This document shows, piece after piece, positions 9,307 to 16,746 of a stretch of DNA of 64,000 nt. The DNA is taken from NCBI GenBank assembly GCA_900319625.1, contig ONPD01000011.1, positions 89,394 through 153,393 of the forward strand, given 5' to 3'. A program made the translations under genes and the position numbers. Source of the stretch: an uncultured Treponema sp. Its GTDB lineage: Bacteria > Spirochaetota > Spirochaetia > Treponematales > Treponemataceae. The notes under the pieces are model-generated. The model was not told where the DNA came from, did no database searches, and worked only from the letters and a program-made list of their open reading frames with translations. Position 1 is the stretch's first letter. Every line of letters starts with the position of its first letter.

Positions 9307-9591
9307 TTAGTCACCAAAAAGGGCATTGAAGGCTGCTTTTGCATTTGCAGCTTTATTGTCTGTGGCTATACTGTCTGCAGAAATAATGGCTGCTACAGAA
9401 AAATAATCACAAAAGTTTGCGCGTTCTTTGTCTTTTACAAGTTCATCCACTGTTTCGCGGCAGTCATAATGACTTCCCTTAGAATAAAATTTGCAGTTGA
9501 TGCAGGAATGCAAATCTGCGCCGCAAAAATCACAGGTCGAAGAACGGGTGATAGATGTTTGATTAATTGGTTTTCCACATTTTTTACACAT
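9307..9591 (-). CDS. small zinc-ribbon-like conserved protein
   Basis: With the ATG at 9591 the product is 94 residues. It has paired CxxC motifs (MCKKCGKP, TCDFCGADL), a CINCKFY stretch and CRETVDELV then FCDYF, eight conserved cysteines in all, suggesting one or two zinc sites. An upstream GTG at 9687 would add 32 residues, but the family-like sequence begins at MCKKCG and the added part looks non-conserved. A TATACT box six bases before the ATG without a Shine-Dalgarno sequence suggests a leaderless transcript. Function unknown. Confidence 0.65.
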   Translation of the reverse strand: MCKKCGKPINQTSITRSSTCDFCGADLHSCINCKFYSKGSHYDCRETVDELVKDKERANFCDYFSVAAIISADSIATDNKAANAKAAFNALFGD

Positions 9592-9597
9592 AAATTC

Positions 9598-9603
9598 AGT
9601 ATA
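9598..9603 (-). promoter_or_regulatory. -10 box of a possibly leaderless promoter (zinc-ribbon gene)
   Basis: Minus-strand TATACT, six bases before the ATG at 9591, with no Shine-Dalgarno sequence between. The -35 region is weak. Confidence 0.4.
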
Positions 9604-9753
9604 AATTGTATTTTTTAGTTTGTCTTGAAAAATTTTATTGCTACTCTTTTTATCACAAGTTCTGGAAACGGCCTTGATGGAAAACACGATGGCTGCCTTT
9701 TTACCTGCAAGGTTGATGCAAAAGGTGTAAAAACAGATTTTGCCAGGCTTTAA

Positions 9754-10674
9754 TTACACATATTCTTCCACAATGCTCAAAACCGGCTCTAGATAAGTCG
9801 GTCCAAAAAGGTTCAGGTGATTTAAAAGCTGGTAGAGGTTGTAAAGGTCGCGGCGCTCTTCGTAACCAGGCTGGAGAGGATAGGCCTGATTGTAGGCATC
9901 GTAAAAGCCTTGCGGGAAGCCGCCAAAAAGCTGAGTCATAGCAAGATCTGCTTCGCGGTGACCGATGTAGCAGGCCGGGTCTATAAGAACCGGTTTTCCT
10001 TCTGCACTGCACATAACGTTTCCTGCCCAGAGGTCTCCGTGCAAAATGGAAGGTTTTTCCGGTTCAATAAGGAAGCGGTCAAGATTATCAAGGAGTTTTG
10101 TGATTTTTTCGCGGTCTGAAGGGGTAAAATAGGAATCTGCATCGTGGAACTGAGGGGCAAGGCGATTGTCTCTGAAAAATTCTATCCAGGTGCGGGCAGG
10201 TGTATTTTTCTGCGGGCGGGCGCCAATGAAATTGGCCTGAAAAAAGCCGAACTGTGTCTCTTTATCCGAAAGAATCTTTGAAGTGTCTGCCTTGTGAAGT
10301 GCCGCCAGATCCTTCGCAAAAGCTTCCCAGAAGTTTTTGTTTTTCTCTCCACTAGGAATGTAATCTAATAGAAGAAAACTGTAGCCCACATCTTCACCGT
10401 CATCAGTTCCGGTACAGATTATTTTTGGAGTTTCAATTGTGTGAGTAGCGGCAATTGCTGTAAGTCCGTCTGCTTCTGCAGTAAAAAAGCCGGTATTATT
10501 TTTGGCATTTGCCTTCATAAAAATCTTATCGCCGGTGCTTAGGGTAAGGGCATAGGCCTTGTTTATATCACCGCCGCGAAGTCTGTCTGTCTTAGTGATT
10601 GCCACAGAAGAGCCAAAAAGATCAACAAGGGCTCGTGCAAGAGAAGTGAAATGAGGTACTTTGCTTTTAGTCAT
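9754..10674 (-). CDS. fructosamine kinase family protein
   Basis: The 306-residue protein has the aminoglycoside-phosphotransferase-like fold of the fructosamine kinase family: RGGDINKAYAL near the N-terminus, the ATP Lys in IFMKANA, the catalytic loop HGDLWAGNV at about residues 212-220 and the metal site IDPACYIGHREADLAM at about 231-246. It is expected to phosphorylate glycated amines or protein-bound ketosamines in the cytoplasm, allowing deglycation. A perfect TATAAT lies six bases upstream of the ATG with no Shine-Dalgarno sequence. It is divergent from the flavin reductase gene. Confidence 0.9.
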   Translation of the reverse strand: MTKSKVPHFTSLARALVDLFGSSVAITKTDRLRGGDINKAYALTLSTGDKIFMKANAKNNTGFFTAEADGLTAIAATHTIETPKIICTGTDDGEDVGYSFLLLDYIPSGEKNKNFWEAFAKDLAALHKADTSKILSDKETQFGFFQANFIGARPQKNTPARTWIEFFRDNRLAPQFHDADSYFTPSDREKITKLLDNLDRFLIEPEKPSILHGDLWAGNVMCSAEGKPVLIDPACYIGHREADLAMTQLFGGFPQGFYDAYNQAYPLQPGYEERRDLYNLYQLLNHLNLFGPTYLEPVLSIVEEYV

Positions 10675-10680
10675 GCTAGT

Positions 10681-10686
10681 ATTATA
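10681..10686 (-). promoter_or_regulatory. -10 box of a leaderless-type promoter (fructosamine kinase gene)
   Basis: Minus-strand TATAAT followed by six bases and the ATG at 10674. A separate plus-strand TATAAT at 10701-10706 serves the divergent gene. Confidence 0.5.
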
Positions 10687-10721
10687 GCATATTGCTCTGA
10701 TATAATTAATTGAGGTGTAAA

Positions 10722-11342
10722 ATGAGTAATGTTCTTTTTATTAACGGAAGTCCGCACGCGCACGGAAATACTTCAATTGCGATTGAAGAAATGAAAAAGA
10801 TTTTTGCAGAGCAGGGGATTGAAACTACTGTTATGCAGATTGGAAACAAGTCTATCCGTGGCTGCGTTGCCTGCGGTTCCTGTGCAAAAAACGGAAAGTG
10901 CGTTTTTGATGACCAGGTAAACGAGGCGGCTGAACTTCTTGAAAAAGCAGATGGACTTGTGCTTGCAAGCCCGGTTTATTATGCCTCTGCAAACAGTACC
11001 CTTACAGCTCTATGCGACAGACTCTTTTACAGCTGCCACTGTGATTTGACTATGAAGGTTGGCGCTTCTATTGCGGTTGCCCGCCGCGGAGGCTGTTCTG
11101 CAACTTTTGACCAGCTGAACAAATATTTTACAATCAGCGGAATGCCGGTAGCTTCCAGCCAGTACTGGAACAGTGTTCACGGCCGCGTCCCAGGCGATGC
11201 AGAAAAGGACGAAGAAGGCTTACAGACAATGCGAACTCTTGCCCGCAACATGAGTTTTTTGATTAAGAGTATTGCTCTTGGTAAGGAAAAGTTCGGCCTT
11301 CCGGAAGTTGAAGAGTGGAAACCTACGCATTTTATCAGATAG
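10722..11342 (+). CDS. NADPH-dependent FMN reductase / flavodoxin-fold oxidoreductase
   Basis: The 206-residue protein opens with the flavodoxin-like phosphate loop FINGSPHAHGNTS, followed by GCVACGSCAKNGKC, ASPVYYASANSTL and ARRGGCSATF. This is the iron-sulfur-flavoprotein-like branch of FMN reductases (NAD(P)H to flavin or small electron acceptor), although the cysteine spacing does not prove a cluster. The ATG at 10722 is chosen because GAGGTG lies just upstream; a TTG at 10710 would include the ribosome-binding site. A TATAAT lies at 10701-10706. Confidence 0.88.
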   Translation: MSNVLFINGSPHAHGNTSIAIEEMKKIFAEQGIETTVMQIGNKSIRGCVACGSCAKNGKCVFDDQVNEAAELLEKADGLVLASPVYYASANSTLTALCDRLFYSCHCDLTMKVGASIAVARRGGCSATFDQLNKYFTISGMPVASSQYWNSVHGRVPGDAEKDEEGLQTMRTLARNMSFLIKSIALGKEKFGLPEVEEWKPTHFIR

Positions 11343-11513
11343 ATTAGGACTATTTTCCTTTACGGTATCTACGCTTTTATCATTCGCCGTATTTGGCACT
11401 ACCTATAAAACCGTACAGTATATCTATCCCACTATTTAATCTAGGGTTACTTTTAAAATCCACGCATAGTGGTATTATGATATAATAATACGATTATATA
11501 GGAGTGATATGCT

Positions 11514-11975
11514 ATGCTGGAACTGAGAAATGTGCCGCTGACAACAGATGAAATCCTTTCAGATGCATATGGAGATTCTTATAGAGAAGAGGAAAGAATT
11601 AAAAAGTTTCTCCAGAGAATAAAAGAAGATGACCGTGAAAAAGTCCGCGAACTTCTTGATGCTTTTCTGAACCAGGACCTGGTTCACGTTGATATGGTTG
11701 ATGTGGAATGCTGCTTTCCATCAGATAAGGAAATTGAATATTTCGAGTTCGAATCAACCGGAGCTGCCGTAGAGTATTTTTCTAAGCGTGAAAAAATAAA
11801 GAACATGCTGATTGTTATTTATAATGGAAAAGAAGAAATGACTATGTTAGAAGTTGCGGATATTATAAAAGCTCTGGTAGATGCCGCCGTTGATGATTTT
11901 GAAAAAATGGAACAACTTTGGGTTCCTGTATTAAAGTCACCCAAAGGATATTTGCGTCTGCTGGTGCAATCCTAA
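11514..11975 (+). CDS. hypothetical protein resembling the FtsZ C-terminal domain
   Basis: The product is 153 residues, acidic and soluble. The C-terminal ~70 residues (AAVEYFSKREKIKNMLIVIY, NGKEEMTMLEVADIIKALVD, then YLRLLVQS) resemble the order of elements in the FtsZ C-terminal domain: helix, beta strand, glycine turn, a 'LTLFEVNEA'-like helix, then a final strand. No GTPase (N-terminal tubulin) domain is present. This is a resemblance by eye, not a firm family assignment. A Shine-Dalgarno AGGAG and an upstream TATAAT are present. The gene is convergent with the AAA ATPase, three bases apart. Confidence 0.6.
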   Translation: MLELRNVPLTTDEILSDAYGDSYREEERIKKFLQRIKEDDREKVRELLDAFLNQDLVHVDMVDVECCFPSDKEIEYFEFESTGAAVEYFSKREKIKNMLIVIYNGKEEMTMLEVADIIKALVDAAVDDFEKMEQLWVPVLKSPKGYLRLLVQS

Positions 11976-11978
11976 TGC

Positions 11979-13676
11979 CTACACAGCAAATCCCACTCGT
12001 CTAAATGTTCCTGCTGCGGCATCCAGCTTTTCTACCCGGCACATTTCAACAATGTCGGAGAAGGCGGGGCGCTTGCCGGAGATGATTTCTTTCATTTCGG
12101 CTTTGCGCACTATGTTGTCAATTTCACCGCCGGACAGATTGTATGTGACAGCTAACTGCCGGGTATTTTCTGCGCTCAACCATGGCAGTTTGTTTCTCCA
12201 GATTGCCTTCTTTGCTTCCACTGTCGGATTTTCAAATTTAATCTTAAAAAGGAAGCGGCGTTCAAAGGCCGGGTCAAGGTTATCTGTCAGGTTTGTTGTG
12301 GCTATCAGAATGCCTTCCAGATTTTCCATTTCCTCCAGAATAATGTTTTGAATCGAGTTTTCTGTCTGGGCAGTATTTGAGTAAGATATATCTTTACGCT
12401 TACTGAAAACGGCATCGCATTCATTGAAAAGAAGAATCGGAGTGCGGCCGCATTTCAATTTCTTCATTTTGTTGCAGAGCTCTTTATAATCAGTAAATAC
12501 CTGTTTGATTTTCTTTTCGCTTTCGCCAAACCAGGCACTTTTTGTATCAGAAATTTCTACCTGCATAATTGATCGGCCGGTCTTTTTTGCAAGCTGATAA
12601 ACAGTTTCGGTTTTACCACAGCCGGGTGCACCGTGAAGAAGGACTGCAATTCCACAGGGAAGGCCCTTGTCTGAAAGCTTCTTTTGAATCTGACTGAATT
12701 TTGACTGGGTCAGCGACTGGCGAAGATCATTAATCTGTTTTTGATTTTCTTCGCTGTAGAAAAGCTTTTTCGCGCGGATATCCTCAGGCTTTTTGAGTTT
12801 TTTGTCATCAATTTTTGCAGAATAAAGTTCATAATCGTCATCAAGAAAGAATTTTTTGCCCTCTTCTGTAAGGGTAATTTTTGAATCAATCATATTTCCC
12901 TTTTCTGTAAATTCAACAAGTCCTTTTTGCATAAGGATATGCTTTTCATCAAAAAATTGTCTGGCAATTCTAAAGCGTTCAGAGTCTTCGTAAATATCAT
13001 CAATTGTAGAACAAAGGCAGGATGGCATTCCACTCAGGCTGTCATTGCAGATATCATAAAACATAAAACGGGTTTTGCAGTCACAAATCGATTCTTTACA
13101 GCGGATTACAAAAGGAATTGTTTCGTTGCTTTCTTCATAATCCTTCAGCTGGCATACAAGATCGTCAACTGTGTTATCTGTAAACTTATTGTTTTCATAA
13201 AGGTTCGACGCCTTTGCAACAAAGTCCAGATATGAGGTTTCTTTTTTCATATTGTGAGAGATTACTTCGTTATTCAAAACCTTTTTAATTACTTCTCGTG
13301 TTACTGAGAAAGTTGATTTTGAATCGGTAAAATCCAGCAAGCCCTTTTGTCTGAGGGCGACAAAATCAGAATACATTGCGGCAACTCTTAAAACATTCAC
13401 CGAAAGAAAATCTGCATATTCGCTCGGGAAAATCTGATCGTTATTACTGAAATGCTGGTAAATTGAAAAACACAAAATCCAGGTCTGGTTTTCTGTTGTA
13501 TTGAAATATTCATTAAGGCGGAGGATAGTTGTCTGATAGAGGGTAGTGTGTTTTGGACTGAGCCGGCTTTCTACAATTGAGTCACAGATTACCTTGATGT
13601 TTGATAAGACATTCCATCTTGTTTTTACGGGCATGTCCATTTTCTGTGTTGTCTTCTTTGTGATTGAATTGTTCAT
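11979..13676 (-). CDS. AAA+ ATPase with N-terminal winged-helix-like region
   Basis: The 565-residue protein has a C-terminal AAA+ core: Walker A GAPGCGKTET near residue 348, Walker B ILLFNECDAVF near 415 (Asn-Glu where most AAA proteins have Asp-Glu), sensor ATTNLTDNLDPAFERRF and the arginine finger in that segment. The N-terminal ~330 residues hold two similar segments (QKGLLDFTDSKSTFSVT and QKGLVEFTEKG...ITLT) that look like duplicated winged-helix units. A cysteine group (CKESICDCKTRF, CLC) may bind metal. It is likely an ATP-driven remodeller, target unknown. AGGAG precedes the ATG. The PARG-like gene lies 76 bases upstream on the same strand. Confidence 0.85.
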   Translation of the reverse strand: MNNSITKKTTQKMDMPVKTRWNVLSNIKVICDSIVESRLSPKHTTLYQTTILRLNEYFNTTENQTWILCFSIYQHFSNNDQIFPSEYADFLSVNVLRVAAMYSDFVALRQKGLLDFTDSKSTFSVTREVIKKVLNNEVISHNMKKETSYLDFVAKASNLYENNKFTDNTVDDLVCQLKDYEESNETIPFVIRCKESICDCKTRFMFYDICNDSLSGMPSCLCSTIDDIYEDSERFRIARQFFDEKHILMQKGLVEFTEKGNMIDSKITLTEEGKKFFLDDDYELYSAKIDDKKLKKPEDIRAKKLFYSEENQKQINDLRQSLTQSKFSQIQKKLSDKGLPCGIAVLLHGAPGCGKTETVYQLAKKTGRSIMQVEISDTKSAWFGESEKKIKQVFTDYKELCNKMKKLKCGRTPILLFNECDAVFSKRKDISYSNTAQTENSIQNIILEEMENLEGILIATTNLTDNLDPAFERRFLFKIKFENPTVEAKKAIWRNKLPWLSAENTRQLAVTYNLSGGEIDNIVRKAEMKEIISGKRPAFSDIVEMCRVEKLDAAAGTFRRVGFAV

Positions 13677-13752
13677 ATTGATACTCCTAAATATTAATCT
13701 GGCTTAAGTGTAGTACCGGTTTAAACTGCAACAAGTATCCTTTTTAAAAAAA

Positions 13753-14706
13753 TTAATTCCACCTGTAACCGTAGTCCGTAAAAATCTTTACTGCCTCCTC
13801 AAAAGAAAGCTTATCCGGAATTGCCTTCCATTTTTCAATCGCGTTTTTCATCAGCTGATTATCTGGCCTATGAAAAACAAGCTTGTCGATTCCCATTACA
13901 TCAGCCACATAAATTTGTGCAAGGTAAATTAATTCCTTGTGATTGCGCATATTGCCGCAGCCCCAGTTTCCCGTATGGATTTCTGTAAATGGGACTTTGT
14001 CTTTTATACCCCGTCTTTTGATTCCTCCAAAACCTGCAAAAAGAGTGAGCAGGAGGAATATGATTTCCTTTTCCTTGTAAAGGCCGTCGCCGCCGTAAGG
14101 TGCCATCATTGAAATTACATTGTTTGTTTTGTCCCAGGTGATATTCTGCTTTTCGCCAGTGCAAATGCTTACCCACTGAGGGACGCCTTCAAAAAGAATA
14201 GGGGTAAGAATTGTGGTGCCGCCATTTTTGTGCAGAAGAGTAGAGTCTGTGATTCCGCTCTGGTCCAGAAAAAGACTTGCCTTGTGGAGCAGGGGCATTT
14301 CCATTACCATTGCCGCTTCCTGACTGCGGGCTTCGCTTCCCCATTCTCTAAAAGCTTTTTCTGAGGCAAAATTTACATACCAGATTTTTGTGTCTGAAGT
14401 AGGGGCGATGTCGGCACCTGTTTCTCCTGTAAATCCGTAATCATAGCCTAGTTCGCAAAAAGAAAGCTTCACGCCATGCTTTGTAAGACACTTTCTTTGT
14501 GTATCAGCAGCTTCCGGAAAAAGGTATTTTGAGATTCTGACAAGTCCATGCTGGGCTTTATGAAAAGATTTTGCATCTTCATAAATCTCTTTTTTCTTTT
14601 GATTTTCAAACTCTTCATCTGGGAAAAGTTTTTCGTCCATCAACTGCTGTACTCTTACCGAGGTGAAGATCATTTCTTTTGATAATTTCAAAGCTAAGTT
14701 ATTCAT
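13753..14706 (-). CDS. poly(ADP-ribose) glycohydrolase (PARG)-like macrodomain protein
   Basis: The 317-residue protein carries the PARG-type C-terminal motif TGNWGCGNMRNHKELIYLAQ (PARG consensus TGNWGCG.FGG...LK...Q). A central segment VNFASEKAFREWGSEARSQE, then MVMEMPLL, corresponds to the 'FAN...QEE...P.L' signature region. The classical GGG-QEE catalytic string is altered, so hydrolase activity is uncertain. It might remove or bind ADP-ribose on proteins or nucleic acids. There is no signal peptide. The gene lies directly upstream of the AAA ATPase gene on the same strand, so both may be one transcript. Confidence 0.65.
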   Translation of the reverse strand: MNNLALKLSKEMIFTSVRVQQLMDEKLFPDEEFENQKKKEIYEDAKSFHKAQHGLVRISKYLFPEAADTQRKCLTKHGVKLSFCELGYDYGFTGETGADIAPTSDTKIWYVNFASEKAFREWGSEARSQEAAMVMEMPLLHKASLFLDQSGITDSTLLHKNGGTTILTPILFEGVPQWVSICTGEKQNITWDKTNNVISMMAPYGGDGLYKEKEIIFLLLTLFAGFGGIKRRGIKDKVPFTEIHTGNWGCGNMRNHKELIYLAQIYVADVMGIDKLVFHRPDNQLMKNAIEKWKAIPDKLSFEEAVKIFTDYGYRWN

Positions 14707-14871
14707 ACGATAAAAAATAATCCTGAAAATTTAAATCGTCAACCGTGCTCGTACATTTGACAAGTGTATTAATCCCATTTTTTACTGGAGCCTGACTTGC
14801 CTAATCTCAGATTTGGCTTTATCTTTGTTTTTGCCGGCAAGAAAACAAGACTTTGGAGGATAAAGTAAATT

Positions 14872-15144
14872 ATGAGAACAATCAGAGAAGTAATGAATAT
14901 GGATGTAAGAGATCTTGAATTTTCAGTGCGCTGCATCAATTGTATGGCGCGCATGAATATCAAGAAGCTCTCCGAGCTGACCGCAATGGCAAAAGACGAC
15001 ATTTCAAAAATGCGCAACATCGGCAAAAAATCTATTGACGAAATGGATGGCAAGCTGGCAGAAATTGGGCTTTGGTGGCAGATGAGCGACCAAGACTGGC
15101 TGAACTGGGGGATGTGTCATATTGAGTGGATAAAAACACATTAA
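14872..15144 (+). CDS. orphan RNA polymerase alpha-CTD-like protein, copy 1
   Basis: The 90-residue protein is essentially one alpha C-terminal domain: LEFSVRCINCMARMNI, LSELTAMAKDDI, MRNIGKKSIDEM, then LAEIGLWW. It keeps the residues that contact DNA UP elements and activators in E. coli alpha (the Arg, Asn and Cys of VRxxNC and the GKKS helix start). A C-terminal extension (DWLNWGMCHIEWIKTH) is absent from alpha itself. No N-terminal assembly domain exists, so it cannot build RNA polymerase alone. A transcription-modulating role is inferred. GGAGG lies upstream. A paralogue follows at 15309. Confidence 0.75.
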   Translation: MRTIREVMNMDVRDLEFSVRCINCMARMNIKKLSELTAMAKDDISKMRNIGKKSIDEMDGKLAEIGLWWQMSDQDWLNWGMCHIEWIKTH

Positions 15145-15308
15145 TTATTCTATTTATATAAATAGTGTATTTATCGCGAAATGTCAGGTGGTATAGATAA
15201 ATCAATCTGTACCCCTGATTAGATTTACATTATAATTAATATAAATAAAAAAACATTCCTTTTGGAGTTACGGATAATAATAGTTTTATCTGCGTTAAAG
15301 GAGAAACA

Positions 15309-15575
15309 ATGAAAACAATCAAAGAAGTAATGAATATGAACGTAGGGGAGGTTCTTGGACTTTCAGTGCGCAGCTGCAACAGCTTGCGGCGTGTGAATAT
15401 AGAAAAGCTTTCCGAGCTGACCGCAATGTCAAAAGATAATCTGTTTAACAACGGCATAAAAACAATTGATGAAATAGACAGCAAGCTGACTGAAATAGGC
15501 CTCTGCTGGCAGATGGCCGACCGTGACTGGGCAAACTGGGGCACGAGTCACATCGAATGGATTAAGGCGCATTAA
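15309..15575 (+). CDS. orphan RNA polymerase alpha-CTD-like protein, copy 2
   Basis: This 88-residue paralogue of the 14872 gene shares most of its sequence, including the start (KEVMNM), LSELTAMSKD, IDEIDSKLTEIGL and the tail DW.NWG..HIEWIK. The DNA-contact Arg and Asn are kept (VRSCNSL), but the Cys is Ser, the GKKS helix start has become GIKT and a few residues are missing, so it has diverged further from alpha. A good Shine-Dalgarno (GGAG) precedes the ATG. A 164-base gap with its own TATAAT separates the two genes, so each may be transcribed separately. Confidence 0.72.
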   Translation: MKTIKEVMNMNVGEVLGLSVRSCNSLRRVNIEKLSELTAMSKDNLFNNGIKTIDEIDSKLTEIGLCWQMADRDWANWGTSHIEWIKAH

Positions 15576-15637
15576 TTTCTATTTATTTTTTCGCATCCTT
15601 TAAAAATATAGGTGGTAGACAAAGTGCCTAACACCTC

Positions 15638-15691
15638 AAAAAAAAAGTGAGTAATTACTGTCAATTACTCACTATTGCTTTTTCTTTTTTT
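15638..15691 (+). terminator. bidirectional Rho-independent terminator
   Basis: GTGAGTAATT at 15647-15656 pairs perfectly with AATTACTCAC at 15663-15672 over a six-base loop. It is preceded by a run of As and followed by T-rich sequence, so it can terminate in both directions. The 332-base gap 15576-15907 otherwise holds a second hairpin and the TraX promoter. Confidence 0.75.
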
Positions 15692-15803
15692 GTTTTTTCT
15701 TGTTATTTTCATCTCCTTTTGCCAGAGCTTCAAAAACCTCATATTACAGAAAGAGTTCCACCCAAAATTGTAAAAGCAGCAGGGCTTTTATGTTTGTAGG
15801 GGA

Positions 15804-15830
15804 GTTACTCCCGGAAATTTCGGGAGTAAC
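15804..15830. other. perfect 10-bp inverted repeat upstream of traX
   Basis: GTTACTCCCG and CGGGAGTAAC flank a seven-base spacer. There is no T-run after it, so it may be an operator or a structured leader rather than a terminator. A TATAAT at 15875-15880 lies 45 bases downstream, before the TraX-family gene. Confidence 0.5.
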
Positions 15831-15907
15831 ATATTTTGCTGCCATATGTGTCTTATATAAAGAAGAATAAGTGATATAATATATATAGAAGAAAAGAGGT
15901 AAAAAAA

Positions 15908-16651
15908 ATGGAAAAAGGTCTTACAGGTAACAAATTAAAATTAATAGCAATTCTTTCTATGACTCTGGATCATGTGATATCCGTGCTCTTCCCAAATTAT
16001 CCGACGGACTGGTGGATAATTTTACTTCATATTCTGGGAAGACTTGCGGCGCCGATTTTCTGGTATATGGTTGCAGAGGGCTATCATTACACCCACAACC
16101 TGAAAAAATACCTTCTAAGGCTTTTTATTTTTTCTGTAATCGGGCATTTTGCCTACAATTTTGCCTTTGGAATTCCTTTTATTCCTTTTAAAACCAGCTG
16201 CTTTAATCAGACCAGCGTTATCTGGCCTCTTTTCCTTGGCGTTCTGGGCCTGCACATTTCTGATAGCGAGAATTTGAAGCAATGGCAGAAGACCATACTG
16301 GTATTTGCGCTGGCCGCCCTGGCTTTTCCGTCTGACTGGTCAAGTCCGGCTTTTCTTGTGATTGTGTATTTTGGAGCTAACCGCGGGAATTTCAAAAAGC
16401 AGATGATCATGATGCTTTTGTGGATTGCAGTTTATGCGACGGTTTATGTAATCTTCATCAATCCGATATACGGAATCCTTCAGATGGGGGTAGCCCTGAC
16501 AATTCCTTTGCTGAAAAATTACAACGGTCAGCGCGGTTCTTTCAAAGGAATGAAATATTTCTTCTACTGGTATTATCCGGCTCACCTTGTAATTTGTGGA
16601 ATCATCCGAATCCTTGTACACGGAAATATCGGAGTGATGATCGGCGGGTGA
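15908..16651 (+). CDS. TraX family membrane protein
   Basis: The 247-residue protein has about seven to eight hydrophobic segments and the family start GNKLKLIAILSMTLDHV, followed by GRLAAPIFWYMVAEGYHYT and a C-terminal YWYYPAHLVI. TraX proteins acetylate F-pilin in conjugative plasmids, but chromosomal homologues like this one are widespread and probably acylate other substrates. GAGGT precedes the ATG and TATAAT sits at 15875-15880. No conjugation genes are nearby. Confidence 0.88.
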   Translation: MEKGLTGNKLKLIAILSMTLDHVISVLFPNYPTDWWIILLHILGRLAAPIFWYMVAEGYHYTHNLKKYLLRLFIFSVIGHFAYNFAFGIPFIPFKTSCFNQTSVIWPLFLGVLGLHISDSENLKQWQKTILVFALAALAFPSDWSSPAFLVIVYFGANRGNFKKQMIMMLLWIAVYATVYVIFINPIYGILQMGVALTIPLLKNYNGQRGSFKGMKYFFYWYYPAHLVICGIIRILVHGNIGVMIGG

Positions 16652-16746
16652 GGGTACATTATTTCTTATAAGGGGCGTCTACGCTTTTACATCACGCAGC
16701 AAATATGATAAAATATCATTATTCTTCTATATAAAAAGGTAAAATC

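Noticed and set aside
9592..9687. GTG start adding 32 residues to the zinc-ribbon protein
   Set aside because: The conserved-looking part begins at MCKKCG and a -10 box sits just before that ATG.
15804..15830. Rho-independent terminator before traX
   Set aside because: The stem is perfect but no T-run follows on either strand; kept only as an inverted repeat.
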